Positions 40,101 to 51,912 of a stretch of 64,000 nucleotides of DNA are shown here, in pieces (the stretch's first letter is position 1; every line of letters starts with the position of its first letter). The stretch spans positions 5,439,188 through 5,503,187 of the forward strand of contig VZSR01003798.1 in assembly GCA_013398615.1 (NCBI GenBank). Reading direction: 5' to 3'. Position numbers and translations under genes: made by a program. This DNA comes from Brachypodius melanocephalos (lineage: Eukaryota; Chordata; Aves; Passeriformes; Pycnonotidae). A model generated the notes under the pieces. The model worked only from the letters and a program-made list of their open reading frames with translations. It ran no database searches and was not told where the DNA came from.

Positions 40101-42006
40101 GCATCGGGGCAGGGCCACATTCACTTTAGTTGTGTTTGCAGACGCCTCCATCCAAATCCTGGAGCTACCCTGTCCACTGATTCAGTGATGAAGAAGACTG
40201 TTTCAATAGAACAGGAAGGATGTTCTCAGAAGGAAGATTCAGTCCTATCAGCAGATTGGGACAGCTGGGAAGGCATTGTGACAGCTGGGAGGGGCCATTT
40301 CATCTTTGGTCATATGAGACAGAGAGAAGCACCCATTTGGCTCAGGGACAAGAGGAATATCTGCCTGCATCATGCAGAACGTGCAGTTGGTACTGTGTGT
40401 TTAGTGGTGAACCATGAGCAGAAGATGCTTTTCCCTATTGGTAGTGCTCTCAGCTGCAGGAGGAGGAAGCATTTTGGTCCAGGGATCTGTGCTTATGCTT
40501 TGCAGGTCTGCACTGCTCAGCTCTGGGGCGAGACTATCCACGCTAGTTAGGAAGATGGTTTTCCCTTTCAACAAAGCAGCCATAACAGGAGATCCCGTGC
40601 GAGAACAGAACGTGATCAGACCAGTGCAACACATTCTTTATTTGGATTGCAGCTGTTTGCTCTAACAGAAGGGATTTTGTGCCTCCTGCATCTCTGTAGG
40701 AATTACACCACAATAATTATGTTGTCTCTGCCAGTCAGTATACAGGTAGTGTGGGAGCTTTGTGCATGTGCAAGTTCTTTGAGTAAAACATTGGGCATTT
40801 GCTTTCATTCTGGAAAAGTCCTACCTGTATCCACATTTTGCAGCCTCATCAGTGCCCTTTCTTTTGTGTCTGTCTATATGCTGTGTTATTTTTCACTTTT
40901 CTTTAAATCCAGGGCTGCAACCATTGATTAACTTCTGTGTTGTGCTATTTCTAAATCATTACACTCTGTAACATTTAATACCTAAATCCTTCTCATTACT
41001 TAGCCAAAGGCTGAGAATTTGTCTCTGGTAGAGCTCAGCCATTCCGTTTTCTCTGATCAGCTGGAACCTCCATTCAGACACACTGGTGTATTCAGGGCAG
41101 CTTGGTTTTGCTTTACGGTAATCAAGAGGAGGTTGGGGGAAGACTTGGTTTGTAGCCCAGAGACCTAATTTGGAGTCATTCAGAAGAGAAGTGGTGCCAG
41201 AAAGCCTTTGGTTCTTGCATATAGATTAGTTCTTCAGAATTTGGTCCAAAAAGTTGTGAAAAATTGTGTGTGAGGCAGGGGAGAACTGCCCGTTTTTCCT
41301 TTGTTTTGTTTTTCACTGAAGGTTTTAATGACATCCCTAAAGCAGAGTAAATAAGCAAGGAAAACAGCAGCACTTTGAAGAAACGATTTCTCTTGGGGCA
41401 CACTTCTTAAAGAAAAAAAAATACAAAATTAAATCCTAAAGCCATTATGTGTGTGCATTTTAAAATCTGTTGTACAGGTTTGGCTGGCATCCAAATTAAT
41501 AACCCAGTAAATCATTTCTGTGATATTAAAGGGTTTATACCAAGTGTGCTCCTTGGTATAGCTTTCTGAGACCCAGTTGGTGCTTTTTTTGTCGTTGATG
41601 GTGTCAGTCAATACAAAAATCCTTTGTTAATTAAAAGAACAAATTTTTATTTCTTGCAGTTTTTTTAACCCAAATGCTTTTGCCTTTCATATAGAAATAA
41701 CAAGCTTTGATCTGCAAATGCTGGATTTCAGCGGTGCATCTGGAGCTCATTTATGGTTAAAGCTTTTCAGAGCATCATTCTAGGGCTGCAGATTTTGGAG
41801 TAGGGGGATATTTGGATATTTTTCTGAAATGAAAGCTCAGGCTCAAGAGTGACTTTTACCAAATTAGAAGGTCATGGTTATTAAATACAAAAAAGCAGCA
41901 GTAGAGATTGGTAGTTTATAAATTCTGATACTCAGAATGACAGAGCTACTGTATTAAGCTGAGAAAAGCTGGTCTGAGGCATAATTAAACCAGGAAAGAA
42001 AACCCT

Positions 42007-42075
<69 letters not shown>

Positions 42076-42591
42076 TCTATAGGAGTTGTTAAACAGTTCT
42101 CTTTTATAACTGCTTTGGACATGTGCATCAAATGTAATTGTTTGGGTTTTTTTCTTCATGCCTGGGGATAAATCAGCATCCCGTTAGATGACAAAATTGT
42201 CCGTCCCTAAAACCTGGTTCTGGTTGTGTGAGGAGAAGGTTTGGACATCCAGGAAAACCCACCTGACCACGATTCTGTTTGGGTGTGCTGTAGCGTGGTG
42301 GTGGCTGTGGCTGTTCAGGAAATGGTGAGGTTTCACATTGACTTCTGTGGTCAAGCCCAGCATGAGAGGTCCTGAGCACTTCCAGTCCCACTGAAGCATG
42401 TCCCTCACTTTAAGACTGGTGTCTCCTGGATGTTGGCATCCAGACTGTTTTTCCAGGTGCTGCAGGTTCCTTTGGGCCGTCAGCTCCTTCCAGCCGCTGC
42501 GTGGTGGGGCTGAGATGTGGGGATATAACATTCCCCTGACCCTCAAGCCTACAAATTCCCATTGCTTTTCTTTGTTTTTCTCCCTTCCCAG
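34135..42591 (+). other. AKAP13: AKAP13 intron (8.5 kb)
   Basis: The intron begins gtgagg and ends cttcccag. It is mainly unique sequence with a 64-nt T homopolymer at 42011-42074. Around 39470-40665 there are several overlapping open frames on the + strand, the longest from 40023 to 40550, but they lack any recognised motif. A GC-richer patch lies at about 36230-36920. I see no CR1 or LTR copy here. Confidence 0.85.
42011..42074. repeat. 64-nt T homopolymer
   Basis: There are 64 consecutive T with no interruption, about 520 nt upstream of the exon at 42592. It may be the poly(A) end of a retroposed sequence on the opposite strand, pure replication slippage or an assembly artefact. The flanking sequence to the right (read on the minus strand) is not recognisable as a transcript. 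The exact length should be treated as uncertain. Confidence 0.9.
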
Positions 42592-42775
42592 AGAACATCC
42601 CTCGGGAAACGCTGATGCATTTTGCGGTGAGGCTGGGGCTGCTGCGGCTGACGTGGTTTCTGCTCCAGCAGCCAGGGGGACGAGGAGCTCTCAGCATCCA
42701 CAACAACGAGGGGGCAACGCCTGTGAGCTTGGCCTTGGAGAGGGGCTACCAGAAGCTGCACCAACTTTTGACAGA
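42592..42775 (+). CDS. AKAP13: AKAP13 coding exon 4 (ankyrin-like segment)
   Basis: It encodes residues 160-221 (codon 160 is completed by AG at the start, codon 221 is split after GA). RETLMHFAVRLGLLRLTWFL resembles the helix pair of an ankyrin repeat, and ALSIHNNEGATPVSLALERG followed by YQKLHQLL resembles a second one with the characteristic G-A-T-P turn. Both closely match mammalian AKAP13. The acceptor is cttcccag and the donor is gtaagg at 42776. It enters in phase 1 and leaves in phase 2. Such a segment is normally a protein-binding surface; its ligand is not identifiable here. The exon is more GC-rich than the surrounding intron, as expected for constrained coding sequence in birds. 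Confidence 0.96.
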
Positions 42776-45700
42776 GTAAGGATGGTTTGGTTGTTCCTCT
42801 GCTGGTTTTCCATTCTCCACCATGCTTGGCTTTGCTGTACATTATCACTCAGTAGTGTCTGAGTGCTGTACTACATCCTTAAAGGCAATTTTGGTATAAT
42901 TTTGCTTTTACAGTTCTTGCCAGCCCCAATGGGTGCAGTCCTGAGGGTTTATGGGAAATGCAATAATATTTTTGAGGGGTGTTTCTTGTTGCTCAGTGTT
43001 CTGCTTCAGCTGTCTTGTGAAGTCCAAAGTGAGTCACTGTAAAATTGACTAATTAAGACAAGTCTTATGCAAAAAGAAGTGAAAAAGCTTTTCTTCAAGC
43101 AAGCACAACTACCCAAAAGAGAGGAGCTGTAACAGGGCTTGGTGGTGATGGTGGTGGACTGCTGTGTCCTTACTTTTTAGAGAGGGAGGTTTTTAGTTAA
43201 ATGAAATAGTGATCATTATATTGAAATAAGGCAGCATCTTGTAGATAATAGGTATTTTACTGGTGTAGTTTAAAAACAAATAAGATATGCATTAATGCAA
43301 ACATTTAAGGGAGAACAGAATATTTAACAGAAACAGGTCTCTTGTAAATGGTCTTGAGAAACAGCCAGGTCTTACAACATACAGTAAGTAACTAGTGGCA
43401 TGAGCATTTATTGCACTGCTTTACAAGGAATCCTTTGGAAGATGGCAAGTTAGTTTTGAGCAGCAAATGTTTGGAGATCTAGCTTTAATAGCTGAGGCTA
43501 ATAAAGACAAAGAGCTTAAAAAAATATCAAGGGGGCCGTTTGTATAGGAGAAAAGATTTTGTCTCTGTGTGTGTTATTCTGATGCCTGGTTCTCTTAAGC
43601 TTTGTTATAAACTTTGTGTTTCTGAATTGACTTCTCAGATACTTGAGGTTTATGTTGAGTGACCCAATGGCATGTTTTTAGGAGTCTGCTGTGTTGTACA
43701 CATTATCACGCAACATTCCCTATTACAAACTAAATTATTCTGCTTTCTGTAGTTGTTGGGTGCAGTGTTGGAGCGGCAGAAGGTACAATCTGTATTGCTG
43801 GAGTGATTGCATTGAAGTTTTATCCTTAAATTGAGACAGCCACATGGAGCATCATGATATGACCTTGGGACTGATTGGAGCAGTGACATGGGGATGGCCA
43901 CAGCCCTTCCTCACAGGAGGGTGATGGTGACAAAATGGACACATCCTGATTCCCCAGCAGTAGGGGTTTTTTATTATGCTGAGCATTTTCTGCAATAAGA
44001 TGGGATCAAGACTTGAAAATCCCTATCGGGAGGAGAAGTACTGAGCTTCAAAACACAGAAAATTCCGTGAAGACAGCGAGTGCCATTCATGTGCTGTCAA
44101 AACACAAAGGACACTGTACAACCTCCCTTCTGCACTCTGCCTATGCTCATGCTGTATAATCCATGCACACAGATTTGGCACACAGCTCGTCCCACTCAGC
44201 AGAACACAGAGCAGCAACGCATGTTAGTGAGGGCCCCTACAAAGGAGTCATTATTTTTACAAGTAATTAAACTGCACTACGCCAAATAAATGAATGCAGC
44301 GTGTTTTGTGATGCATTATCCTTGGGGGGAATTTATTGTTCTCTTGCTTGCTAATTTGCAGGACCCTGCATTTTACAATAATTCTCCCAGCCAGCATTGA
44401 GAAGGGGTGAAATTTTGCCATAATTAGGATACAATCATTAAAGAACAGACATAAAACCTGCTCCGTTGTTGTAGTTTTGCCTTGATTTGTCTGCAAAGTA
44501 GCTTGATTCAGCTGCAGTGTAAATATTTTCCTGAAAAACTAATTTCACTGGTGACATTTTGAATTTCTGTTTATCTGATGAACTTTCCCTTCTGAGCTTT
44601 TGCAGTACTTCATGGAAAAAAAAAAGAAAGAAAGAAAGAAAAGAAAAGATGCTTCCTATGTAGGTTTTCCATCCACAGAAGTATTCTGTTCTGTGATGTG
44701 CACTGTGGTAAGCACTCAGACAGGAAAGGTGCATGGGCTGGTTCTTTTGAGACCCAAACGAGGTGTCACAGAGCCTGTGTAGGTCACCAGGGATCGAGAG
44801 TCAATAGCAGCATTCATTAGTAAATATTTATATAAGCAAATAAATACTCATCATCAAGAAACATTCATCAGTTATGTATCATTCCTGAGGGGACTTGTTT
44901 TAGCTCCAAGATAAAAACTGCACAGTAAACAGTGTCCTGCAGTGCACATGGAATAGGATAGTGCTGAAGGGCAGTAGTTTTATAGGGGAAAAATATATAT
45001 AAAGATTTTTATATAAAGATAACTTTGGAAATGGTGCAGTTTGCAAAGCCTTCTTGGAGTTTCAGCTGTTTCCAGAGTGGAGGATCTGTGGTTGAAACCT
45101 GTTTCTCCCCACTTGGAGCTGGGTGATGCTGCCTGCAGGGTGCTGGCTCTGGAGGGGCAGCACAATCATGGCACAGGCTGGTGGAACCCTGTGAGTAACT
45201 GCACAGCTGCAGAGTGCAGGAGTTGGTGTTTCCCAGTGCAGTCAGGGCAGTAACACAATCCCCTGCCAGCCCCATGTTCTGCTGGGCTCTTACAGCAGTG
45301 GGGAAAATGGCTTCAGGACAGCGGGAGCGTGCAGGGTAGGAAGTGTTGGAAGTGCTGCTTTGTAAAATGTACAAACACCGATCTGGTTGCTGATTTTATT
45401 TCTGTCCAGTAACATTTCTTTCCCCAACAAAGCCAAACGCTTGTAGTTCCTTCACAGCTGAGAGTGATTTATGTCCTCTGAAAAAGGGAAGTGAGAGAAA
45501 AATGAAGCCCATTTCAAAAAAAAAAAAAAGGTGCATGTTTCTAATCCCTGCAAAGAGTTGCAATAGTCTCTTAGTTACAGTTAAAAACTATACTTTTTTT
45601 ACTTTTGCTGGTTTCTCTGTTTTTGTTCTGAAGTGTTTCTGCACAGCTCTGGGATTACTCTTCCCTTCAGAAGATCAGGAGGCTTAGTCTGTGAAACTGT

Positions 45701-48094
45701 AAATTAGTACAAGTCTGTGTTTCCAAAATTAAAATTATTTAATTAACACACATGAGGAATAACTCAGTGGTAGCAGAAGGGTTTTGCGAATGTTTTTCAA
45801 TCCGTGATTATCACTTACTATTGTTCTGATTTTACATAAATAATTGGTGAAGTCTGGGCTGTAATCTCCATGGTGCCTCTCAAATAAGGATGCTTTTTCA
45901 GTGACTTTACTTTTATAGCTAAATACACTTTTCTGCTTTTCTGAGCCAGAGCTGCAAGAGGATTTGCCTTGTATGTCTGTTTTTTTTCTTTTCTTTTTTT
46001 TTTTTTTGCCCCTATTTAGCAGGCTCTTTAAGCAAATGTTTAATTTCAGAAATACCTAGTTTATGTTCAGCAGAGTGTTTAAGCAGGATCTTAAAATCAG
46101 TCGCATGGTATACCCTATTTCTGGCTAAGCAGAATCAGAGGCTGTAAGGTTTATTGAATTAGTGCTGATGTTTCTCCATCTGTTCTTCCACTCCAAACGA
46201 AGCAACAGATCCATTTGATTGCTATTGGGAGAGCTGGTTTTGAGGTATGGCTCGTTGTGGTGTGGCAGGAGAACAGTTGACTTTTTATCTACGTGTGGTG
46301 GCACAAGAATAATGTGTTAAGAGAGATTGAAAAATGTTAGAAGGGCACTGAAAGAGGACTCAGAGGGGTGTGTGTTAAGGAGATTCTGTTTAGCTACAGA
46401 CAGTAATGTGTCTGGAGCAGTGTGGGAGGGCCAGGGGTCTACAGGGTCTCATTTTGTGGCTGCAGGATCTTCAGTTGAAATGCTGTCTTTTAATAGCTTT
46501 AACATCAATATAGGAAGATGCTGAGGTGCTGTGGGTTTCTTCTGGCCACAGCAGAGGAGCAGACTGGGAGTGTTTGTGCGAGGCACTGTTAGGGGTTAGT
46601 CATTATTTCTACATCAGATGAACTTTTAACTCTTTCTTTCAATATCAAAATTATTAAAAATAGTGAGCAATACGTAGGTTTTTCTTGTATGAGAAACATA
46701 CTTTTTTCTACTTTCCTGGAGTGTTTGGAACACTTGGGAACACCTGAAGTATGAATTCTGTGTTTATTAAATCTCTTTCAAATTTGAAAATAGTTTATTT
46801 TAATCCGTTCTAGCACATGCTGGTTCCATGGATCTCATATACAATGCATATGGATGGTTATAAAAACCATCCAGGAGGAGATGGAGGTGTTTGTGTGCAT
46901 TAGTGCTTTGTATATCACTGAAGATTGTGGGTGCAAAGTTGATCATTCAGATACAAAGCCTCCATTACCCCAACACTTCTGCAAATAACACTGACGTTCT
47001 GTTTGGTCAGATTTCTAAGATTGGTTTAAATGCTGGTGGCTGCATTGAGTGTGGGTGCTGGGTTTTCCCAGGAGGGATTGTTGGCTTGATTTAAATTGCC
47101 CGTGCTGTGGGCATGTTGCACAGTCACCACCAGTCCTATTCCTGTGAGCACCATTCCTTGTTTATCCCAGATCACAGTCTGTCTGATCTGGTATTTTCAC
47201 TGTGATACCATAATAATAGTAGTAAAAAGAATGTAAGATTAGAATTCAATTTAGTTATGTTTTTATTTACCTTACAGATAAGAGTATTTAAATTCTGGCC
47301 GTTTCCTAGCTTTTCATGCAGCTGTGGTGATAGGGGCTATGTTTAATTTTTTTAAAATTGATTTTTCTTTTTTTTGTTTTTCCTTTGCCACATGGATCTT
47401 GGGGATCCCAGATCCCGTGGATCTGCTTTCAGAATCAACCCACAGCTGTTGTCAGGCTTGCAGTAAGATCCTAAGAGCTGGCAGTGCTACTGAGTTTGTT
47501 TTGTTTCAGCTCAGAAATCTGGAGGGGGTATCCCCAGGAAATAACACCTTGAGTTCCCACATTGCCTTCCTCACCCCTTTGTGAAACTGTGGGATGAATC
47601 TTCCTAACATGCAGTTTTGCTTAACTCACTGAGGCTTTTTCATTCATCTTCTGATCTCCTCCTCTCCCCCTCCAGCTCAAACCTTGGCTCTTGGTGCTGG
47701 AAAACACGCCTGCTATGAGTGCTGGCACCTCAAATTTCAGACCCTTGTTGCTGAGCAGTTTCTGCAGCTTCTGAGGGCAGGCAGAGCTTTTGATCTGTTT
47801 TGTGGTGGTGGTTTGGGTTGTTTTTTTCTTTTTTTTTTGGCGGGGGGTGGTGTGTTTGTTCTCCTTTTCTCACTTATCTTCATTCTTCTTAAAAATCTCT
47901 TGCCTCTATCTGCCGGAAACCAGGAGCTGGTGTGGGCTTTCCTTTTTCCGCCACTCACTCTTTGCTCCCCTCCCAGATGAGGAGAGATTCAGCACTCGAG
48001 TACAGTGTAGCTCTGCCTTGAAAAAGGGCTAGTCTACTTGGGCAGTGCTGGGAGGTTTAAATAAAAAACCACTTCCCACTTCTTGTCCCACCCC

Positions 48095-48190
48095 AGGTTG
48101 GATGGTCTAGCAGAAGGTGTTGCTGCCCATGTTGGAGTTAGATGATCTTTAAGGTCCCTTCCACCCCAAACCATTCTGTGATGCTATGAT
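48095..48190 (+). repeat. CR1 LINE 3' end, sense orientation
   Basis: This contains ggttggatggtctagcagaa, then ggtgttgctgcccatgttgg, gatgatctttaaggtccctt and ccattctgtgatgctatgat. It is a near-canonical CR1 3' terminus with the short tctatgat-type terminal repeats. It is 5'-truncated and non-coding, and is the best-preserved CR1 end in the window. Confidence 0.92.
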
Positions 48191-48307
48191 CTTACCATCT
48201 TGTCTTACATGCCAGATGGGCAGGAGGTGATCCTGTAGTTTCAGCAATTTGTTCAGCTCCCAGATGGAGCAGGACATGTTCTGAGAGTATTTTGAGGGGT
48301 TTTTTTC

Positions 48308-48314
<7 letters not shown>

Positions 48315-48381
<67 letters not shown>

Positions 48382-48388
48382 TCTCTCT
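48315..48388. repeat. (CT)n microsatellite
   Basis: This is a 74-nt CT dinucleotide tract with one GT interruption at 48369-48370, starting 125 nt after the CR1 3' end. A minus-strand open frame through it (48149-48403) reads as alternating Arg-Glu and is only a shadow of the repeat. Confidence 0.97.
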
Positions 48389-50569
48389 GTTTGAAGTAGT
48401 CATTCTTCTTTAAGCCACCTTTCTGCAGATGAAGGGTGGGCTGGTAGGTCTGTTCTTGATTTCAACCAAAAATTTCCCTTCTGGGTTAACCTTCATGGGA
48501 CAGAAAGCTGACCAGAGGTGGAGGACTTCTTCCAGGCTTTTTCAGTGGGCCATGGTCGTGCAGAGGGTAGAGCTAGTGAACACTCAGCAGCCTTCTCAGG
48601 CAGCCCTTGCTTTTTTAACCAAGATACTTTTTCTGTGAAAGTTGAGCTCAGAAATGTTTCTTACAAAATGTTCAGTTCAATGGTATCTGTTACGTATTTT
48701 GATGAGAAGCTGTTGAAAAGGGAAGATGAGAAAGGTTTGACCCAGGATGGTTAAATCTCATAAGAAGACAGATTTCCGTTGTTTCTGGCAAAGTGCAGCA
48801 AACTGGATTTTTGTGTTGAACAAAAGCAGATTTTCAAATTTCTTGAAGGCTGAAGTTTGTATACATATTTTTGCTAATAAATCTTCAGTAAGTATTTGCA
48901 TATCTGTTTTTATCTCCTAGTAGAGCAGCTTGGATATGCGCTCTTATACAACCACTACAAAAATTCCAAGTTGGGACAAAATAGGCATCTTTCACAGCCA
49001 GGAAATAAAAAATGCATAACAGCAAAGCTTTTTTCCTGGAAGAAAGTGTGTTTTTATCATCTCTCAGTAAAACCCAGGACTTGCAGGGAGACATGCAGGA
49101 AAGGCAGAAACAGTGAAGCTCAGTGTATGAGGGCAAATGAGCAGGAGTGTCTTCTCAAATGGCCTTGGAAGTGATTGCCTGAACAACAGGAATAGTGGTG
49201 GGAAAATGAGTTAATGCTTGTGAATCCTCATTTGTCCTCTCTGCTTCAGACCATTAGTGCTGGGATGGAGCAGAGTATGAAGGGGATGGTTTGAAGGAGG
49301 CAATAGATGGAACCATTCGCTATCTCACTGCTTAATTTTGTGTAACAAAGGTGACTGCTACTCAAAATGAGAGCTTGGAGTTTGTACTTGGCTGGATGTG
49401 AGAAACTTCTTGCTTTCTCAGAAGGTTTAAAGCTTTTCATGGAGTATAACACAGAGTGGCAGCTTGAATATGAAAAGAAACTGCTCTCTTTGTAAGCAGA
49501 AGTGACTGTTTGATCCATCTGGGCCGTGTGAAGGTTGCGGATTGCTGGAGGGGTGGACACACTCACAGTGTTGCAGGGGGCTCTGCCTGTCATCTTGCTC
49601 CAGATTGAGCCTTTTGAAGTTGCTGAGGGCCCTTTGAGGCTCAACAGGTCATGCAGGCAGCTTTGTGGGTGCTGATTTGGAGATGCCTGTGAGGGTCCTT
49701 GAAGCTGGTGAGAAAGTGGAGCAGATTGATGGCGCGCAGTTCTTTAATCCGGCTGCTGTTGTCGCCGTGAGTGGGTGGCTGTGGGCTTTGTGCTCACTGC
49801 CTAGTTGTACTCTGAGACTGGCCCTGAGTACAGTGAAGAGAAAAATACTCCAGACAGAAATGTCTGTGTTTCCTTGATAAAAGAAGGTAATTTCTTTAGT
49901 TACTTGTAATGGCTCAGTTGACTTCAGTGCCTCTGTGGAGGTACACCAATCACCGCCAGAAACTGGATGCTTCCTTCTGTTTCCCTATGGAAATATTGAT
50001 TCTGCTTAGGTCAAGTGTAATTCTTCTGAAGTCAAATCATGACTGAGATAAATGATGGTGAATGGTGAAAGCCATAGTATTGCTTTATCTGAATTTCCTT
50101 GCAGATTTAACCCAAAATGAGTCACAGAAGGAGGTGGTTGGCTGTGCTGGGGCAGAGCAGGGGCAGCCATTGCCACCACCATTGCCTGCACAGGTTTCTC
50201 TACCTCTGATGAACCCTTTGACTGTTTCCCCACCCTGCTCTGCCCATTCCTGTTGCTGATGATGGTGTTTGCTTGTTATGACTTTGCTTTCTGGATTGCT
50301 TGTCTTACCAGAGAGATAGCCCTGTGGCTTGCTAGGGGGCCCTTGCCCATAAGAAAAGTTTGCAAATTTTAAAGCAAGACCTCTCAGCAAAGATTCTGAA
50401 AACTCTGTGTGGTTTTACCTGGCTGATGGCATGCATTTGTGTTTATGTACCCTCTGGAATTCCCAATTATTTAAAAAACAATCACAGCTCTACCCCTTCC
50501 AAGGGAATTTGTAGCTGGGCAGCAAAGGGAGATCTGGAAATGGTTAGTCTCTGCAACAGGGAGGGAACA

Positions 50570-50634
50570 TCATAGAGTCACAGAGTACTTTGGTTTGGAA
50601 GGGACCTTTAAAGGTCATCCAGTCCAATCCCCAG
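50570..50634 (-). repeat. CR1 LINE 3' end, reverse orientation
   Basis: The block catagagtcacagagtact, followed by tttggtttggaagggacctt and aaaggtcatccagtccaat, is the reverse complement of the canonical CR1 3' terminus. Only about 65 nt survive; the right side does not continue into recognisable CR1 sequence. Confidence 0.92.
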
Positions 50635-51680
50635 CCCAGCTCATAGGTGGGGCTGGGTGTCAGTAGATGGGCAGAAGGAAGATGAGGAAATTCCCATTTC
50701 TTGCACCCCTGAGAAGGTCAGTGTCATCCCCTGTTTGTGTAACATTCCTGGGGTTTGGCTCCATGTCTCTCCTGGGGGATGCAGGACTTGGTGAGGTCGT
50801 GCACAAGCTGCTCTGTCTGGGATGATCAAAACAGATTTGGGGTTTCCTAAATCAGTTCTGATTCAAAACACAATCTGTGAACCTGAAGGTGTTGAACACA
50901 ACACCTCAGTGTTTGTTCACCACCTTAATGGGCCACTGTAGCTGCTGTGCAGCTTGGTGAGAGCTGAGGAATTACTGCTTTGAGTGGTGCAAAATCAGAG
51001 TTTGATGTTCAAAAAGAGAGGACTGAATAGAAATTTCTATTGACTACATTTACCTACAAAGTTATTTTTCATTCTGATATATACAGCATATTTTTTCCTT
51101 TCTTTCCTCTGGATTGGTAAAAAAGAAAGCCCATGATAGTGCTGCAGAAAACCAGCTGTCTCACAACACTGAGAACATCTTGCACAGAGGCAGTTTCACA
51201 GAGCAAGTTCAGTTCATTTCAGGAGTGGAAAATATTGCTGCAATTTGATGGCTGTTGGGTGTTTGTGAGCAGTGTGCTGACTTTGGTGTAGAAGTTGTAC
51301 CATGATAGTTTTCATTCCTTCCAACTTCCATTCTCCCTTTGCTGTGTCTGCTCCCTTTGCATCTCCCTTTCAGGTGTCTGCTGTTCTGTGACAGTGGCCT
51401 TGGTGATCTTCACCTATGATAAATTTGATTTAAAACGCAGTTGTCGTGCCCTTGGCTGCTAGTCTGTCATAGTCTGGGCTAAAAACCACCCATCTCTACC
51501 TCAGAAGGACCTTGTGAAATAAAGCTTGTGGCTGGCATTAGCACTAAATCACATTAATTTTCAATTCTGAGGAGTGTGTGCGTGTATCTGTCTGTCTGGC
51601 CCTGGAGCCGGTGCCGTGCTCCGCTCTCTCCCGTGATTAGAGTCCAGAGGGAAGGAGAGCGTGCGTGTCCTGCCCTGCAG

Positions 51681-51722
51681 GATCCCTCCTCGCCTGCCCA
51701 CTCACCCAGCCTTGTTTTGCAG
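51681..51722 (+). other. AKAP13: Possible in-frame alternative 5' extension of coding exon 5
   Basis: A second good acceptor, tgtcctgccctgcag ending at 51680, lies exactly 42 nt upstream of the acceptor ending at 51722. Both keep the frame with the preceding exon. Using the upstream site would insert 14 residues, IPPRLPTHPALFCR, and no stop codon is created. The insert has no counterpart in the mammalian protein as I remember it, so the downstream site is called as the main one. Which site is used cannot be settled from DNA alone. Confidence 0.4.
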
Positions 51723-51912
51723 GGAGGGAGCCAGGGAGCCAGACTCGTGGAGCACCCTGTCCCACACTGTGCACTCGGGGGACTACAGCGTGAAGCACCA
51801 CCGTGGGCTTGGCGTGTACCTGCTGACGGCTGAGGCCAAGGAGGGGACAGCAGCCAGCTGGGAGAGGGACATCCAGCACCTTCAGATGCACATGCAGAGC
51901 CACCAGCACCAG
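51723..51912 (+). CDS. AKAP13: AKAP13 coding exon 5
   Basis: It encodes residues 221-284. It begins EEGAREPDSWSTLSHTV and continues SGDYSVKHHRGLGVYLLTAE, which matches the mammalian segment after the ankyrin-like repeats (EPDSWS, SVRHHRELDIY). It ends in a Gln/His-rich stretch, IQHLQMHMQSHQHQ. It enters in phase 2 and leaves in phase 0, with donor gtgagc at 51913. The middle part is more diverged from mammals than the preceding exon, fitting a transition from a folded region to disordered sequence. The 5' boundary is slightly uncertain because of the tandem acceptor described separately. Confidence 0.92.

Larger units (their letters stand above)
42776..51722 (+). other. AKAP13: AKAP13 intron (8.9 kb)
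   Basis: The intron runs from gtaagg to ttttgcag. It holds CR1 3' ends in sense (48095-48190) and reverse (50570-50634) orientation, a 74-nt CT microsatellite (48315-48388), a GAAA-type repeat (44615-44648) and a T tract near 46000. A CpG-containing patch lies at about 49725-49770. The last 42 nt can alternatively be read as exon (see 51681-51722). No other gene is evident. Confidence 0.85.

Noticed and set aside
41932..42159. Minus-strand open frame with a long Lys run
   Set aside because: It is a translation of the 64-nt T homopolymer read on the other strand.
48149..48403. Minus-strand open frame rich in Arg-Glu
   Set aside because: It is a translation of the CT microsatellite, not a gene.
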